Shown piece after piece: positions 39,826 through 49,741 of a stretch of DNA of 64,000 nt. The position numbers were made by a program, and so were the translations under genes. The notes beneath the pieces were generated by a model that worked only from the letters and a program-made list of their open reading frames with translations, was not told where the DNA came from and searched no databases. This stretch comes from Sphingomonas tagetis (GTDB lineage: Bacteria > Pseudomonadota > Alphaproteobacteria > Sphingomonadales > Sphingomonadaceae): positions 62,001-126,000 of the forward strand of contig NZ_JAMLDX010000002.1 of assembly GCF_024211275.1 (NCBI RefSeq), given 5' to 3'. Numbering within the stretch: the first letter of the stretch is position 1; every line of letters starts with the position of its first letter.

Positions 39826-40770
39826 TCAACCTCCGTCGCCGCGGCGGAACACTGCCCCGACATGCGTATCGCCGCGCGCCGCAGCCAGCTGCGCCTGACG
39901 ATGCCGTTCGCGATAGCTCGTCCGCTGCGCATCGCTGCGTTCACCATGACAAGCCGGGCAGCTGACGCCCTCCACAAATAGTGGCGAGGCCCACTCGGCG
40001 TCGCCAACGGGCATCCGGCACGCGCGGCACAGGCCGTGAGTCCCGAGCGCCAGCCCGTGGCCCACCGAGACGCGCTCATCGAACACGAAGCATTCGCCCC
40101 GCCACCGGCTGTCCGCTTCGGCCACCTGTTCCAGATAGGCCAGGATGCCGCCCTTCAGATGGAAAACTTCGTCGATGCCTTCGGCCTTGAGAAACGCAGT
40201 CGACTTCTCGCAGCGGATGCCGCCGGTGCAGAACATCGCGACCTTCTTGCCCGCCAACTCGTCGCGATGCGCGCGGAACCAGTCGGGGAAATCGCGAAAC
40301 GTCTTCGTCCCGGGATCGACCGCCCCGGCGAACGTCCCGATCGCCACCTCGTAATCGTTGCGCGTGTCGATCACGACGGTATCCGGCGCGTCGATCAGAG
40401 CATTCCAGTCCTGCGGCGCGACATAATGGCCGACCTCAGCCAGCGGATCGATGTCCGGCTGCCCCATCGTCACGATCTCGCGCTTGAGCCGCACCTTCAT
40501 CCGGTGGAACGGCATCACCGCGGTTCGCGACTGCTTGACCTCGATCGCCGCGCATCCGGGCAGTTCGCGAATATGCGCCAGCACCGCCTCGATCGCATCG
40601 TCGCTCCCGGCGATCGTGCCGTTGATCCCCTCGCCCGCCAGTAACAGCGTGCCCTTTACGCGCTGCGCGCAGCACAGCGCCGCCAGCGGCCCCTTGATCG
40701 CGGCCGGATCGGCAAAGCGGGTGAACTGATAGAGCGCGGCAACGCGGATCGGATCGGCGGCGTCGGACAT
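39826..40770 (-). CDS. trhO: tRNA uridine(34) hydroxylase, rhodanese family
   Basis: A 314-aa YceA/TrhO protein: an N-terminal acylphosphatase-like domain (about 8-105, LLLAGEGINGTIAG), a rhodanese domain with active-site C181 in FCTGGIRCEKS, and a C-terminal Cys-rich region (GLCRACRMPVGD...GVSCPACHGE) that looks like a zinc site. TrhO makes 5-hydroxyuridine at tRNA wobble position 34 using oxygen. It is separated by 7 bp from the downstream end of the guanylyltransferase gene. Confidence 0.92.
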   Translation of the reverse strand: MSDAADPIRVAALYQFTRFADPAAIKGPLAALCCAQRVKGTLLLAGEGINGTIAGSDDAIEAVLAHIRELPGCAAIEVKQSRTAVMPFHRMKVRLKREIVTMGQPDIDPLAEVGHYVAPQDWNALIDAPDTVVIDTRNDYEVAIGTFAGAVDPGTKTFRDFPDWFRAHRDELAGKKVAMFCTGGIRCEKSTAFLKAEGIDEVFHLKGGILAYLEQVAEADSRWRGECFVFDERVSVGHGLALGTHGLCRACRMPVGDAEWASPLFVEGVSCPACHGERSDAQRTSYRERHRQAQLAAARGDTHVGAVFRRGDGG

Positions 40771-40777
40771 GCAAAGG

Positions 40778-41836
40778 CTATTTCTTCATCGCCTCGATGA
40801 TGCGCTTGACGTCCTGGCTGCGACCGCGCGGCAAAATCAACACATCATCGCCATCCACCACGACGATCAGGTCCGACACGCCGACCAGCGCCACGCGCTT
40901 GCCGGCAGCCGCGCGCACCAGGCAATCCGCCGTGTCGATCGCCACCACGTCGCCGCGGCAGGCATTGCCATGCGCGTCGCAGTCGCTGATCGCATGCAGC
41001 GCGTCCCAGCTGCCGACGTCGGACCAGCCCATACTGACTGGCACCACCGCGACGCGCGGCGCCTTCTCCATCACCGCATAGTCGATCGAATCCGACGGCG
41101 ACTTCGCGAACTCGGTGGCGTCGGGCAGGATGCGCGTACCCTCACGCACCGCGCGGTCCATCGCCGCCTGCGCCGCCGCCAGCATGTCCGGCGCGAACGA
41201 GGCCAGTGCGCCGAGATACACGTCGGCGCGGAACAGAAAGATGCCGCCATTCCAGGCATGATCGCCGCTCGCCAGCATCGCCTCGGCGGCTTCGCGCTGC
41301 GGTTTCTCGACAAAGCGGTCGACACGGTGCACCCCGGGGCCGATCGCCTCGCCGACCTTGATATAGCCATAGCCGGTTTCCGGCGCGTCGGGCGCGATGC
41401 CGAAGGTCACCAGCCAGCCATCCTCGACCGCCGGCAACGCGGCGTCTATCGCCGCATGAAAGGCATCGATATCGGCGATCACATGGTCCGACGGCATCAC
41501 CAGCAGCGGATCGCTGCCCCCGCCGACCGCCAGTGCGGCGAGCGCGATCGCCGGCGCGGTGTTGCGCCCCATCGGCTCGAGCACCAGCGCCTGCGCCCGC
41601 GCCTCGACCGCGCCGAGTTGCTCCTCGACCATGTCGGCATGCAGCGCGTTGGCGACGATCACCGGCGCGGCGAAACGCTCCCCCGCCGGCGTGCGCCGCG
41701 CGGTCAGCTGCAGCATCGTCTCTTCCGCGGTCAGCGCCAGCATCTGCTTGGGCCGCTCGGGCCGCGACATCGGCCATAGCCGCGTGCCCGACCCGCCAGA
41801 GAGGATCACGGGAACGATCGGCTTGTGGTCGGTCAT
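40778..41836 (-). CDS. manC: Mannose-1-phosphate guanylyltransferase
   Basis: A 352-aa GDP-mannose pyrophosphorylase. VPVILSGGSGTRLWPMSRPERPKQ is the nucleotidyltransferase signature; VMPSDHVI and VEKP elements follow. It lacks the C-terminal phosphomannose isomerase cupin found in bifunctional enzymes. It supplies GDP-mannose for polysaccharide, consistent with the divergently encoded sugar transferase 162 bp away. Confidence 0.93.
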   Translation of the reverse strand: MTDHKPIVPVILSGGSGTRLWPMSRPERPKQMLALTAEETMLQLTARRTPAGERFAAPVIVANALHADMVEEQLGAVEARAQALVLEPMGRNTAPAIALAALAVGGGSDPLLVMPSDHVIADIDAFHAAIDAALPAVEDGWLVTFGIAPDAPETGYGYIKVGEAIGPGVHRVDRFVEKPQREAAEAMLASGDHAWNGGIFLFRADVYLGALASFAPDMLAAAQAAMDRAVREGTRILPDATEFAKSPSDSIDYAVMEKAPRVAVVPVSMGWSDVGSWDALHAISDCDAHGNACRGDVVAIDTADCLVRAAAGKRVALVGVSDLIVVVDGDDVLILPRGRSQDVKRIIEAMKK

Positions 41837-41998
41837 GCTTGGTCCTCTTGCTCATGCGCACCTAACGATGCGCGCCCGTCCCGCCAAACACTTATCGCGC
41901 AACAGATGTCCGCCCGTTCAGCATTTCTTCGTCAATTTCGCCGACATGCAGCTAGCGTGTCGGAAATATTTACACATCGCGATTAGGGTGCGGCCATC

Positions 41999-43387
41999 AT
42001 GATCCGGCTGTTCAAACATTATATCCCCAACGCGGTGCTGCTGCTGGCGCTGTTCGACGTGCTGCTGCTGTTCGGCGCAGCGGAGTTCGGCTGGCTCTAC
42101 CGCGCGCACCAGATCGGCATGGATATCGAGCCGATCTACAGCCGCGTGCCGCAGATGGTCAGCTTCGCGCTCAGCCTCGAGCTCGCGATGATGGCGGTCG
42201 GCGTCTATGGCGCGGATTCGCTGCAATCGATCCGCGTCGCGACGGCGCGGCTGCTGATCGCGATCTCGCTCGGCACGATCTTCCTATCGGTGATCTTCTT
42301 CCTCGTCCCGGCGCTCACCTTCTGGCGCTCGAACCTGCTCTACGCGATGGGCGCGGCGCTGGTCGGGCTGTTCATGCTGCGCATCCTGCTCGGCAAGACG
42401 CTGGGCGGCCAGGTGTTCAAACGGCGCATCGTCGTGCTCGGCGCCGGCGCGCGCGCCGAACGATTGAAGCAGCTCGCGCGCAAGCCCGGCTCGGGCTTCG
42501 TCGTGGTCGGCTATGTCGCGATGAGCGAGCCCAACCGGGTGATTCCCGAGGCGATCGCGCGCGACGCCATCTACAATCTCGCCGACCATGTCGTGCTGCT
42601 CAACGCCAGCGAGGTCGTGCTCGCGCTGGAAGAACGCCGCAACGCGCTCCCGCTCAAGGACCTGCTGCGGATCAAGACCACCGGCGTCCATGTCAACGAA
42701 ATCTCGACCTTCCTCGAGCGCGAGACCGGGCGCGTCGATCTCCAGTCGGTCAATCCGAGCTGGCTGATCTTCTCCGACGGCTTCTCCTCGGGCCGGATGT
42801 TCTCGAGCATCTTCAAGCGGCTGTTCGACATCACCGCCAGCCTCATCCTGCTGGCGCTGACGCTGCCGCTGATCCTGCTCGGCGCACTCGCGGTGAAGCT
42901 GGAAAGCCGCGGTCCCGCTTTCTACCGCCAGCGCCGCGTCGGCCTGTACGGCCAGGGCTTCGACATCATCAAGCTGCGCTCGATGCGCCAGGACGCCGAG
43001 GTCGCGGGCAAGGCGGTGTGGGCCGAAAAGGACGATCCGCGCATCACGCGCGTCGGCCGCTTCATCCGCAAGGTTCGCATCGACGAACTGCCGCAATGCT
43101 GGTCCGTGCTCAAGGGCGAGATGAGCTTCGTCGGGCCGCGCCCGGAGCGACCGCAGTTCGTCGAGGATCTCGAGCAGCAAATCCCCTATTATGCCGAGCG
43201 TCACATGGTGAAGCCGGGCATCACCGGCTGGGCGCAGATCAACTATCCCTATGGCGCGTCGATCGACGACAGCCGCCAGAAGCTCGAATATGATCTCTAT
43301 TACGCCAAGAACTACTCGCCCTTCCTCGACATTCTGATTCTCCTCCAGACGATCCGCGTCGTGCTGTTCCCAGAGGGCGCGCGATGA
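41999..43387 (+). CDS. XrtA/PEP-CTERM-type polyprenyl-phosphate sugar transferase
   Basis: A 462-aa protein of the TIGR03013 kind. Four N-terminal membrane helices (about 10-125) and a nucleotide-binding-like domain (about 140-250) are followed by a membrane helix (about 275-300) and the bacterial sugar transferase domain (KLRSMRQDAE, DELPQCWSVLKGEMSFVGPRPE, KPGITGWAQINYPYG). It transfers a sugar phosphate to undecaprenyl phosphate, priming exopolysaccharide assembly. Its stop overlaps the prsK start by 4 bp, linking it to the regulatory genes. Confidence 0.93.
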   Translation: MIRLFKHYIPNAVLLLALFDVLLLFGAAEFGWLYRAHQIGMDIEPIYSRVPQMVSFALSLELAMMAVGVYGADSLQSIRVATARLLIAISLGTIFLSVIFFLVPALTFWRSNLLYAMGAALVGLFMLRILLGKTLGGQVFKRRIVVLGAGARAERLKQLARKPGSGFVVVGYVAMSEPNRVIPEAIARDAIYNLADHVVLLNASEVVLALEERRNALPLKDLLRIKTTGVHVNEISTFLERETGRVDLQSVNPSWLIFSDGFSSGRMFSSIFKRLFDITASLILLALTLPLILLGALAVKLESRGPAFYRQRRVGLYGQGFDIIKLRSMRQDAEVAGKAVWAEKDDPRITRVGRFIRKVRIDELPQCWSVLKGEMSFVGPRPERPQFVEDLEQQIPYYAERHMVKPGITGWAQINYPYGASIDDSRQKLEYDLYYAKNYSPFLDILILLQTIRVVLFPEGAR

Positions 43388-45426
43388 TGATCCCCACCCT
43401 CATCCTGTGGGGCCATGCCCTCGCCGCGCTGCTGTTCGGCGCACTGGCGCTGTGGGCGCTGCGCGGCGGCGGCGGGGGTGGCGTGCCGCGCAAGCCGCTC
43501 GCTGCCGCGCTGGTGATGACCGCGCTGTGGGCGCTCGCCGTCGCCGGCATCGGCGAGGAGGATCTGGTGACGCAGATCGCGCGCGGTGCGCGCAACCTCG
43601 CCTGGCTCGCCTTCATGATCGTCGTGCAGCGGCGCAGCGGAATCGAACGCCCGCCAGCGGCGATCGGCACCGTCTATGGCGTCGTCGCCGTCCTTATCCT
43701 GGTCGCGCTCGCGCTCGACGCGACGGCGGTCGCCAGCCCCGAGATCGCGGCGAAGGCCACCGAAGCCGCGCTGCTGCTGCGGATGATGGTGGCGGTGGCC
43801 GCGCTCGTGCTGGTCCAGGGCCTGTACAATGCGGTCAAGCCGGTCCGCGGCAGCGGGATGCGCCCGATCGTGTTCGCGATGGGCGCGATGTGGCTGGTCG
43901 ATGTCAATATCCTGAGCGTCGCCTATCTCACCGCGGCCTGGCCCGCCGAGCTGGCCGCGATGCGCGGACTCGCCATGGCGTTGATCGCGGTCACGATCGC
44001 CGCCGGACTCCAGCGGCGCGGCGAATGGCCGATGCAGATTTCGCGCACGGTCGCCTATCAGTCGCTCAGCCTCGTCGCGATTGGCCTGTATTTCGCGCTT
44101 CTCGCGCTCGCCACCACTGCCATCGCCGCGATCGGCGGCGCCAATGCGCGCTTGTTGCAGACGGCCTTCGTGTTCGGCTCGACGGCGGCAATTCTGACGC
44201 TGGTGTCGAGCACCTGGCTGCGCGCCTGGATCAAGGTCAAGCTCGCCAAGCATTTCTTCCGCCATCGCTACGACTATCGCGCCGAATGGATGCGCTTCAC
44301 CGAGACGCTGGGCGAGCCCGAGGACAGCGCCCCGCTCGACGAGCGCATCGTCAAGGCGCTGGCCGATCTCACCGACTCGCCCGCCGGCGTGCTGCTCCTG
44401 CCGCATGCCGAGACGCTTTGCGTGGGTGCGACGTGGAACGTCGATCGCACGTCGCTCCCCGCCAATCAGGGCGAGGACTGGACGCGCGCCGCGATCGATC
44501 CCGCGCTCATTCTCGAACTCGACACGCCCGCCGGGGCCGACGTGGTCCCTGCTTCGATCCGCGCCTGGGAGCCCGCCTGGGTGATCGTCCCGCTGGCCCA
44601 TCACAAGCGGCTCGCCGGCGTCATCCTGCTCGCCCGCCCGCCGGTGCCGCGCGCGCTCGACTGGGAGGATTTCGACCTGCTCAAGGCCGCCGGGCGTCAG
44701 CTCGCCAGCTATATCGCCGAGGAACGCGCACAGGAGGCGCTCGCCGAGGCACAGCGCTTCGACGAGTTCAACCGCCGCTTCGCCTTCATCATGCACGACA
44801 TCAAGAATCTGGTGAGCCAGCTTACTCTGGTTGCTCGTAATGCCGAACGTCATGCCGACAATCCCGCCTTCCGCGCCGACATGCTCGCGACACTGCATGA
44901 TTCCGCAGGCCGCATGAACGACATGCTCGCGCGCCTGTCGCAGCACCACGCGGCGCGTGGCGAAGCGCCGGTGGCGACCCCGCTCGTCCCGCTCGCCCGC
45001 CGCGTCGCCAAGGCGCGCCGCGCGCAGCGCAAGATCGACGTCACCGTGACCGGCGATCCGCTGGCGATCGTCGAGCCGGCGCTGCTCGAAACCCTGCTCG
45101 GCCACCTCATCCAGAACGCGATCGAGGCGAGCCCGGACGATGCGCCGGTGACGCTCGCGATCGGGACGGCGCAGGGCGAGGCACGAATCGATGTGATCGA
45201 CCGCGGCTGCGGCATGTCTCCCGCCTTCATCCGCGAAAAGCTGTTCAAGCCCTTCGTGTCGTCCAAGCCCGGCGGCTTCGGCCTCGGCGCGTTCGAGGCG
45301 CAGAAGCTGGCTGCGGAAATGGGCGGGCGGATCGAGGTCGAAAGCAGCGAAGGCCATGGCACGCGCTTCAGCGTGGTGCTGCGCGCCGCCGGGCGGACGG
45401 CAACTGAAATCGGAAAAGCGGCATGA
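43384..45426 (+). CDS. prsK: XrtA/PEP-CTERM system histidine kinase PrsK
   Basis: A 680-aa sensor kinase. About eight membrane helices span residues 1-285, a GAF-like domain covers about 300-450 (LADLTDSPAGVLLLPHAETL...), then a DHp-like helix with the candidate phospho-His H471 (FIMHDIKNLVSQ), and a HATPase domain (LLGHLIQNAIEASPDDAPV, GFGLGAFEAQKLAAEMGG). The architecture and the order transferase-prsK-prsR-prsT are those of the PrsK family. It should phosphorylate PrsR, encoded with a 4-bp overlap downstream. The signal is unknown. Confidence 0.93.
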   Translation: MMIPTLILWGHALAALLFGALALWALRGGGGGGVPRKPLAAALVMTALWALAVAGIGEEDLVTQIARGARNLAWLAFMIVVQRRSGIERPPAAIGTVYGVVAVLILVALALDATAVASPEIAAKATEAALLLRMMVAVAALVLVQGLYNAVKPVRGSGMRPIVFAMGAMWLVDVNILSVAYLTAAWPAELAAMRGLAMALIAVTIAAGLQRRGEWPMQISRTVAYQSLSLVAIGLYFALLALATTAIAAIGGANARLLQTAFVFGSTAAILTLVSSTWLRAWIKVKLAKHFFRHRYDYRAEWMRFTETLGEPEDSAPLDERIVKALADLTDSPAGVLLLPHAETLCVGATWNVDRTSLPANQGEDWTRAAIDPALILELDTPAGADVVPASIRAWEPAWVIVPLAHHKRLAGVILLARPPVPRALDWEDFDLLKAAGRQLASYIAEERAQEALAEAQRFDEFNRRFAFIMHDIKNLVSQLTLVARNAERHADNPAFRADMLATLHDSAGRMNDMLARLSQHHAARGEAPVATPLVPLARRVAKARRAQRKIDVTVTGDPLAIVEPALLETLLGHLIQNAIEASPDDAPVTLAIGTAQGEARIDVIDRGCGMSPAFIREKLFKPFVSSKPGGFGLGAFEAQKLAAEMGGRIEVESSEGHGTRFSVVLRAAGRTATEIGKAA

Positions 45427-46772
45427 GCGACAAGCCCAAACTCCTGATCGTCGAGGACGATGCCGGCCTCCAGCGCCAGCTGCGCTGGGCCTATGAGGGC
45501 TATGAGATCCTCACCGCGGGCGACCGCGAGAGCGCCATCGCCATCCTGCGCGCCGAAGAGCCCGCGGTGGTCACGCTCGACCTCGGCCTGCCGCCCGATC
45601 CTGACGGCACGACCGAAGGCTTCGCCGCCCTCGAAACCATCCTCGCGCTCAAGCCCGATACCCGCGTCATCGTCGCCTCGGGCCATGGCGAGCGCGAATC
45701 GATGCTGCGCGCCATCTCGATGGGCGCGTGGGACTTCTACCAGAAGCCGATCGATATCGACGCGCTCGGCCTGATCGTCGCGCGCGCCTTCCACGTCCAC
45801 GCGCTCGAAGCTGAAAACCGCCGTCTCGCCGCCAAGGCCGAAACCGGCACCGCTTTAGGCGGTATCATCACCGGCTCGGCCGAGATGCTCAAGGTCACCC
45901 GCACGATCGAGCGCGTCGCCCCCGCCGACGTCTCGGTGATGCTCCTGGGCGCCAGCGGCACCGGCAAGGAACTGCTTGCTCGGGGGCTGCACGACGCCAG
46001 CCGCCGCAAGGGTGCGTTCGTCGCGATCAACTGCGCCGCGATCCCCGAGACGTTGCTCGAATCCGAGCTGTTCGGCCACGAAAAGGGCGCGTTCACCGGG
46101 GCGGTCAAAACCACCCCCGGCAAGATCGAGCAGGCGCAGGGCGGCACGCTATTCCTCGATGAGATCGGCGATGTGCCCCTGCCCCTCCAGGTCAAATTGC
46201 TGCGCTTCCTTCAGGAGCGCGTGATCGAGCGCATCGGCGGCCGCCAGCCGATCGCGGTCGACACGCGCATCGTCTGCGCGACGCATCAGGACATCGACGC
46301 CATGGTCGCCGCCAGCACCTTCCGCGAGGACCTTTATTACCGCCTCGCCGAGATCGTCGTGCGCATTCCCTCACTCGCCGAACGGCCCGGCGATGCCGGC
46401 CTGCTCGCGCGCCACCTGCTGCACAAGCACGCCGCGGGGATGAAGCTCGGCAACAAGAGCTTCGCGCCCGACGCGCTCGCCGCGATCGACGCCTGGCACT
46501 GGCCGGGCAACGTCCGCGAGCTCGAAAACCGCGTGAAGCGCGCCGCGATCATGGCCGACGGCAAGCTCGTCACCGCCGCCGATCTCGACCTCGATGCGGG
46601 CGAGGAAGCCGGGCCGATCAACCTCAAGGCCGTGCGCGAAGCCGCCGACCGCCGCGCCATCGCGCATGCGCTGTCGCGGTCGGAAGGCAACATCTCCGGC
46701 ACCGCACGGCTGCTCGGGATCAGCCGCCCCACCCTCTATGATCTGATGAAGGCCTATGACCTCCAGCCGTAA
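45423..46772 (+). CDS. prsR: PEP-CTERM-box sigma-54 response regulator PrsR
   Basis: A 449-aa NtrC-like regulator: receiver domain with phospho-acceptor D53 (VTLDLGLPP), AAA+ domain with Walker A GASGTGKE (176-183) and the sigma-54 contact loop GAFTGA (222-227), and a Fis-type HTH at the C-terminus (GNISGTARLLGISRPTLYDLMKAY). It activates sigma-54 promoters of exopolysaccharide and PEP-CTERM genes in other bacteria. None of those target promoters is evident in this window. Confidence 0.95.
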   Translation: MSDKPKLLIVEDDAGLQRQLRWAYEGYEILTAGDRESAIAILRAEEPAVVTLDLGLPPDPDGTTEGFAALETILALKPDTRVIVASGHGERESMLRAISMGAWDFYQKPIDIDALGLIVARAFHVHALEAENRRLAAKAETGTALGGIITGSAEMLKVTRTIERVAPADVSVMLLGASGTGKELLARGLHDASRRKGAFVAINCAAIPETLLESELFGHEKGAFTGAVKTTPGKIEQAQGGTLFLDEIGDVPLPLQVKLLRFLQERVIERIGGRQPIAVDTRIVCATHQDIDAMVAASTFREDLYYRLAEIVVRIPSLAERPGDAGLLARHLLHKHAAGMKLGNKSFAPDALAAIDAWHWPGNVRELENRVKRAAIMADGKLVTAADLDLDAGEEAGPINLKAVREAADRRAIAHALSRSEGNISGTARLLGISRPTLYDLMKAYDLQP

Positions 46773-48843
46773 CCGCCCGCGCCGCGCGCGCCGCTTCAAC
46801 CTGCGCCGACTGGTCGTCTTCGCGCTGTGCCTCGGCGCGTTCGGCGTGGCGCTGCTCGCGTTCCGCTCGGTCGTCACCGGCGGGCCGGACCCCGCAGCCG
46901 CGCGTGAAGCGCTGGCCAGGAGCGATACCTATCTCAAGGCCAACAATGCCTCTGCCGCGCGCAGCCAGGCTTTTCAGGCAGTCAAGGCCGACCCGCAATG
47001 GGGCGAGGCGCATCTCGCGCTCGCCCGCGCCGCGCTGATGCTCGACGAGGGTGTCGCCGCCGAAGCCTCGCTACGCCGCGCGCTCGACAGCGGCGTCGAT
47101 GCAAAACGCACTCACGCGCTGATGGCCCATGCCGTACTGCTGCAAGGCGACCCGCGCCGGGCAATCGTCGAAGCGGACAAGGCCCCCGCCTCCGACCGGC
47201 TTTACGCGCTTCGGATCAAGACGCGAGCCTACACCGCCGGCGGCAACCTCGCCGCCGCGCAACAGGCGGCCGCCACGGCCATCCGTATCGCACCGCGCAG
47301 CGCCGATGCCTGGACCGAGCTCGGCCGCTTCCGCTTCAATGCGGGCGATGTCGCCGGGGCGATTCAAGCCTCGGCCAAGGCGGTCGATCTCGACAAGGGC
47401 AATACCGACGCCCTGATCCTGCGCGGCGAACTGGTCCGCACCCAATATGGCCTCGTCGCCGCGCTGCCGTGGTTCGAGGCCGCCCTCAAGCGCGATCCCT
47501 ACCGCCACGCCGCGCTGATCCAATATGCCTCGACGCTTGGCGATGCCGGCCGCACGCGCGACATGCTGACGGTCACGCGCAAGGCCATGGAGGTTCGCCC
47601 GCGCAGCCCGCAGGCGCTCTACCTGCAAGCGGTTCTGGCGGCGCGCGCCGAAGAGTTCGACCTCGCCAGCGACCTGCTCGACCGCGCCGGGAGCGGCATC
47701 GGCCAGTTGCCCGGTGCGCTGCTGCTCGGCGGCTCGATCGACCTGGCTGAACGCCGATACGAGCGCGCGATCGAAAAGCTCCGCAACCTCGTCAGCCTCC
47801 AGCCGATGAACCTCACCGCGCGCAAGCTGCTCGCCACCGCGCTGCTCCAGTCGGACGCATCGAAGAACGGCATCGACGTGCTGCGCCCGGTGATCGCGCG
47901 GGGCGATGCCGATGCCTATGCTTTGATGCTGGCGGCGCGTGGTTATGAGCGGATCGGCCAGCGCGACACCGCCGCCCGCTATTTCGACCGGGCTGCGACC
48001 CCGTCGCGCGCCGACGCCGACGGTTTCACCGCCGACGACGCCATGCCGCAGCTCGCCACCGCGGTCGCCAAGTCCGCCCCCGACGATCCCCGCGCCACCA
48101 TCCCGCTGCTGCGCGGGCTGATCGACGGCGGCGACAAGGCCGGTGCGCTGGCCAAGGCGCAGGAGATCGCCCGCCGCAATCCCGGCGCGCCCGCATCGCA
48201 CCAGATCGTCGGCGACACGCTAATGCTGCTCGGCCGCCCGGCCGACGCTGTCACGCCCTACAAGGCCGCCGCCAGCATCCGCTTCGATGAACCGGCGATG
48301 CTGCGGCTGGTCGAAGCGCTCGACCGTTCGGGCCAGCGCCAGCAGGCGTCGAACACACTGGCACTGTTCCTGTCGCAAAACCCGCTCAACCTCGCCGCGC
48401 TGCGCCTGTCCGCGCAATGGCAGGCGGCGGCGGGGGACTACGACGCCGCGATCGACTCGCTCGAAGCGGTCCGCCTGCGCACCGGCAACCGCGACGCCGC
48501 GCTGCTGGCCGAACTCGCCTTCGCCTATGCCGGCGCGGGCGAAACCGAACGCGCCGCACAATATGCCGAAGCTGCCTATCTGATCGCGCCCGGCAACCCC
48601 GCGGTCGCCGGTGCGATGGGTTGGACGCTGGCGCAGAGTGGCGATCTCGATGGCGGTATCGAGCTGCTCAGGAAAGCCGTCGCGATGGCCCCGCGTCATC
48701 CGCTGCTGCGCTGGCAGCTCGCCCAGACCTATGCCGAGGCGGGCCGCAAGGCAGAGGCCAAGGCGCAGGTCCAGGCCGCCCTCGCCACCCCCGGTTTCGC
48801 CGATCGCGGTGCGGCCGAAGCATTGCTGGCAAAGCTGGCCTGA
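46756..48843 (+). CDS. prsT: XrtA/PEP-CTERM system TPR protein PrsT
   Basis: A 695-aa protein with a basic N-terminus, one membrane helix (about 17-37; LRRLVVFALCLGAFGVALLAF), then about fifteen or more TPR-like repeats to the C-terminus, facing the periplasm. It overlaps prsR by 17 bp. Position and architecture match PrsT, thought to assist exopolysaccharide export or surface assembly. No lipobox is seen. Confidence 0.85.
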   Translation: MTSSRNRPRRARRFNLRRLVVFALCLGAFGVALLAFRSVVTGGPDPAAAREALARSDTYLKANNASAARSQAFQAVKADPQWGEAHLALARAALMLDEGVAAEASLRRALDSGVDAKRTHALMAHAVLLQGDPRRAIVEADKAPASDRLYALRIKTRAYTAGGNLAAAQQAAATAIRIAPRSADAWTELGRFRFNAGDVAGAIQASAKAVDLDKGNTDALILRGELVRTQYGLVAALPWFEAALKRDPYRHAALIQYASTLGDAGRTRDMLTVTRKAMEVRPRSPQALYLQAVLAARAEEFDLASDLLDRAGSGIGQLPGALLLGGSIDLAERRYERAIEKLRNLVSLQPMNLTARKLLATALLQSDASKNGIDVLRPVIARGDADAYALMLAARGYERIGQRDTAARYFDRAATPSRADADGFTADDAMPQLATAVAKSAPDDPRATIPLLRGLIDGGDKAGALAKAQEIARRNPGAPASHQIVGDTLMLLGRPADAVTPYKAAASIRFDEPAMLRLVEALDRSGQRQQASNTLALFLSQNPLNLAALRLSAQWQAAAGDYDAAIDSLEAVRLRTGNRDAALLAELAFAYAGAGETERAAQYAEAAYLIAPGNPAVAGAMGWTLAQSGDLDGGIELLRKAVAMAPRHPLLRWQLAQTYAEAGRKAEAKAQVQAALATPGFADRGAAEALLAKLA

Positions 48844-48901
48844 AGCCAGCCCAAGCAGACAGCCATTGCCAAGCGCGCGGGCACACCATAGCCCGCTGGG
48901 C

Positions 48902-49711
48902 ATGAGCGACCCGCTGGACCGCATCGCCGCCGCGCTCGAGCGGCTCGCCCCGCCGCCGCCGCCGGTGCCCGACCTTGCAGCGCACCCGGCCTATGTCTGG
49001 CACCGCGGCTTCCTTCAGCCCGCCCGCGCTTTTGCCCCGCTACCGCTCGCCGAGCTGGTCGGGATCGAGGCGCAAAAGGCGACGCTGCTCGAAAATGTCC
49101 GTCGTCTCGCCAATGGCCTGCCCGCGCACGACGCGCTGCTTTGGGGCGCGCGTGGCACCGGCAAATCGGCGCTGTCTAAGGCCGCAGTCGCCGCGATCCA
49201 GGCCGAAGGCGGCAAGATCGCCCTGATCGAGGCCCAGGCCGACGCGCTCGACACCCTCCCCGCTCTGTTCGCGCTGATCGACGGCAGCGACCGCGCCTTC
49301 GTCATCTTCCTCGACGATCTCGGCTTCGACGCCGCCTCGGATGGCCGCGCGCTGCGCTCGCAGCTCGAAGGCGGCGCGGAAGCGCGCCCCGCCAATGCCC
49401 GGCTGTTCGTCACCTCCAACCGTCGCCACCTGATCCCGCGCAACCTCGAGGAGCAATCGAGCGCGATCAACCCGCGCGACAGCATCGACGACAATCTCGC
49501 GCTGTCGGACCGCTTCGGCCTCAGTCTCGGCTTCCACGCGATCGACCAGGATACCTATGTCGAGATCGTGCGGACCTATGCCGCCGACCATGGCCTGCCG
49601 TTCGACGCAGCCGAGGCGATCAACTGGGCAACTCGCCGCGGCAGCCGCTCGGGCCGCGTCGCCTGGCAATATGTCGTCGACCTCGCCGGCCGCTCGGGCA
49701 AGCAACTCTGA
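48902..49711 (+). CDS. DUF815 AAA-type ATPase
   Basis: A 269-aa P-loop ATPase: Walker A WGARGTGKSAL (about 82-92), Walker B FVIFLDDLGFD, then the family segment SNRRHLIPRNLEEQ. It carries an N-terminal Pro-rich linker (RLAPPPPPVPD). Role unknown; the family is conserved in many bacteria. 58 bp after prsT. Confidence 0.85.
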   Translation: MSDPLDRIAAALERLAPPPPPVPDLAAHPAYVWHRGFLQPARAFAPLPLAELVGIEAQKATLLENVRRLANGLPAHDALLWGARGTGKSALSKAAVAAIQAEGGKIALIEAQADALDTLPALFALIDGSDRAFVIFLDDLGFDAASDGRALRSQLEGGAEARPANARLFVTSNRRHLIPRNLEEQSSAINPRDSIDDNLALSDRFGLSLGFHAIDQDTYVEIVRTYAADHGLPFDAAEAINWATRRGSRSGRVAWQYVVDLAGRSGKQL

Positions 49712-49741
49712 ACCTGCCCGCCTCTCGACCGTTATAGCGCG

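Noticed and set aside
39826..41836. TrhO and ManC as one polysaccharide operon
   Set aside because: They are only 7 bp apart, but TrhO is a tRNA enzyme; co-transcription need not mean a joint function.
41837..41998. Sigma-54 promoter between manC and the sugar transferase
   Set aside because: No TGGCAC-N5-TTGCA-type match could be found.
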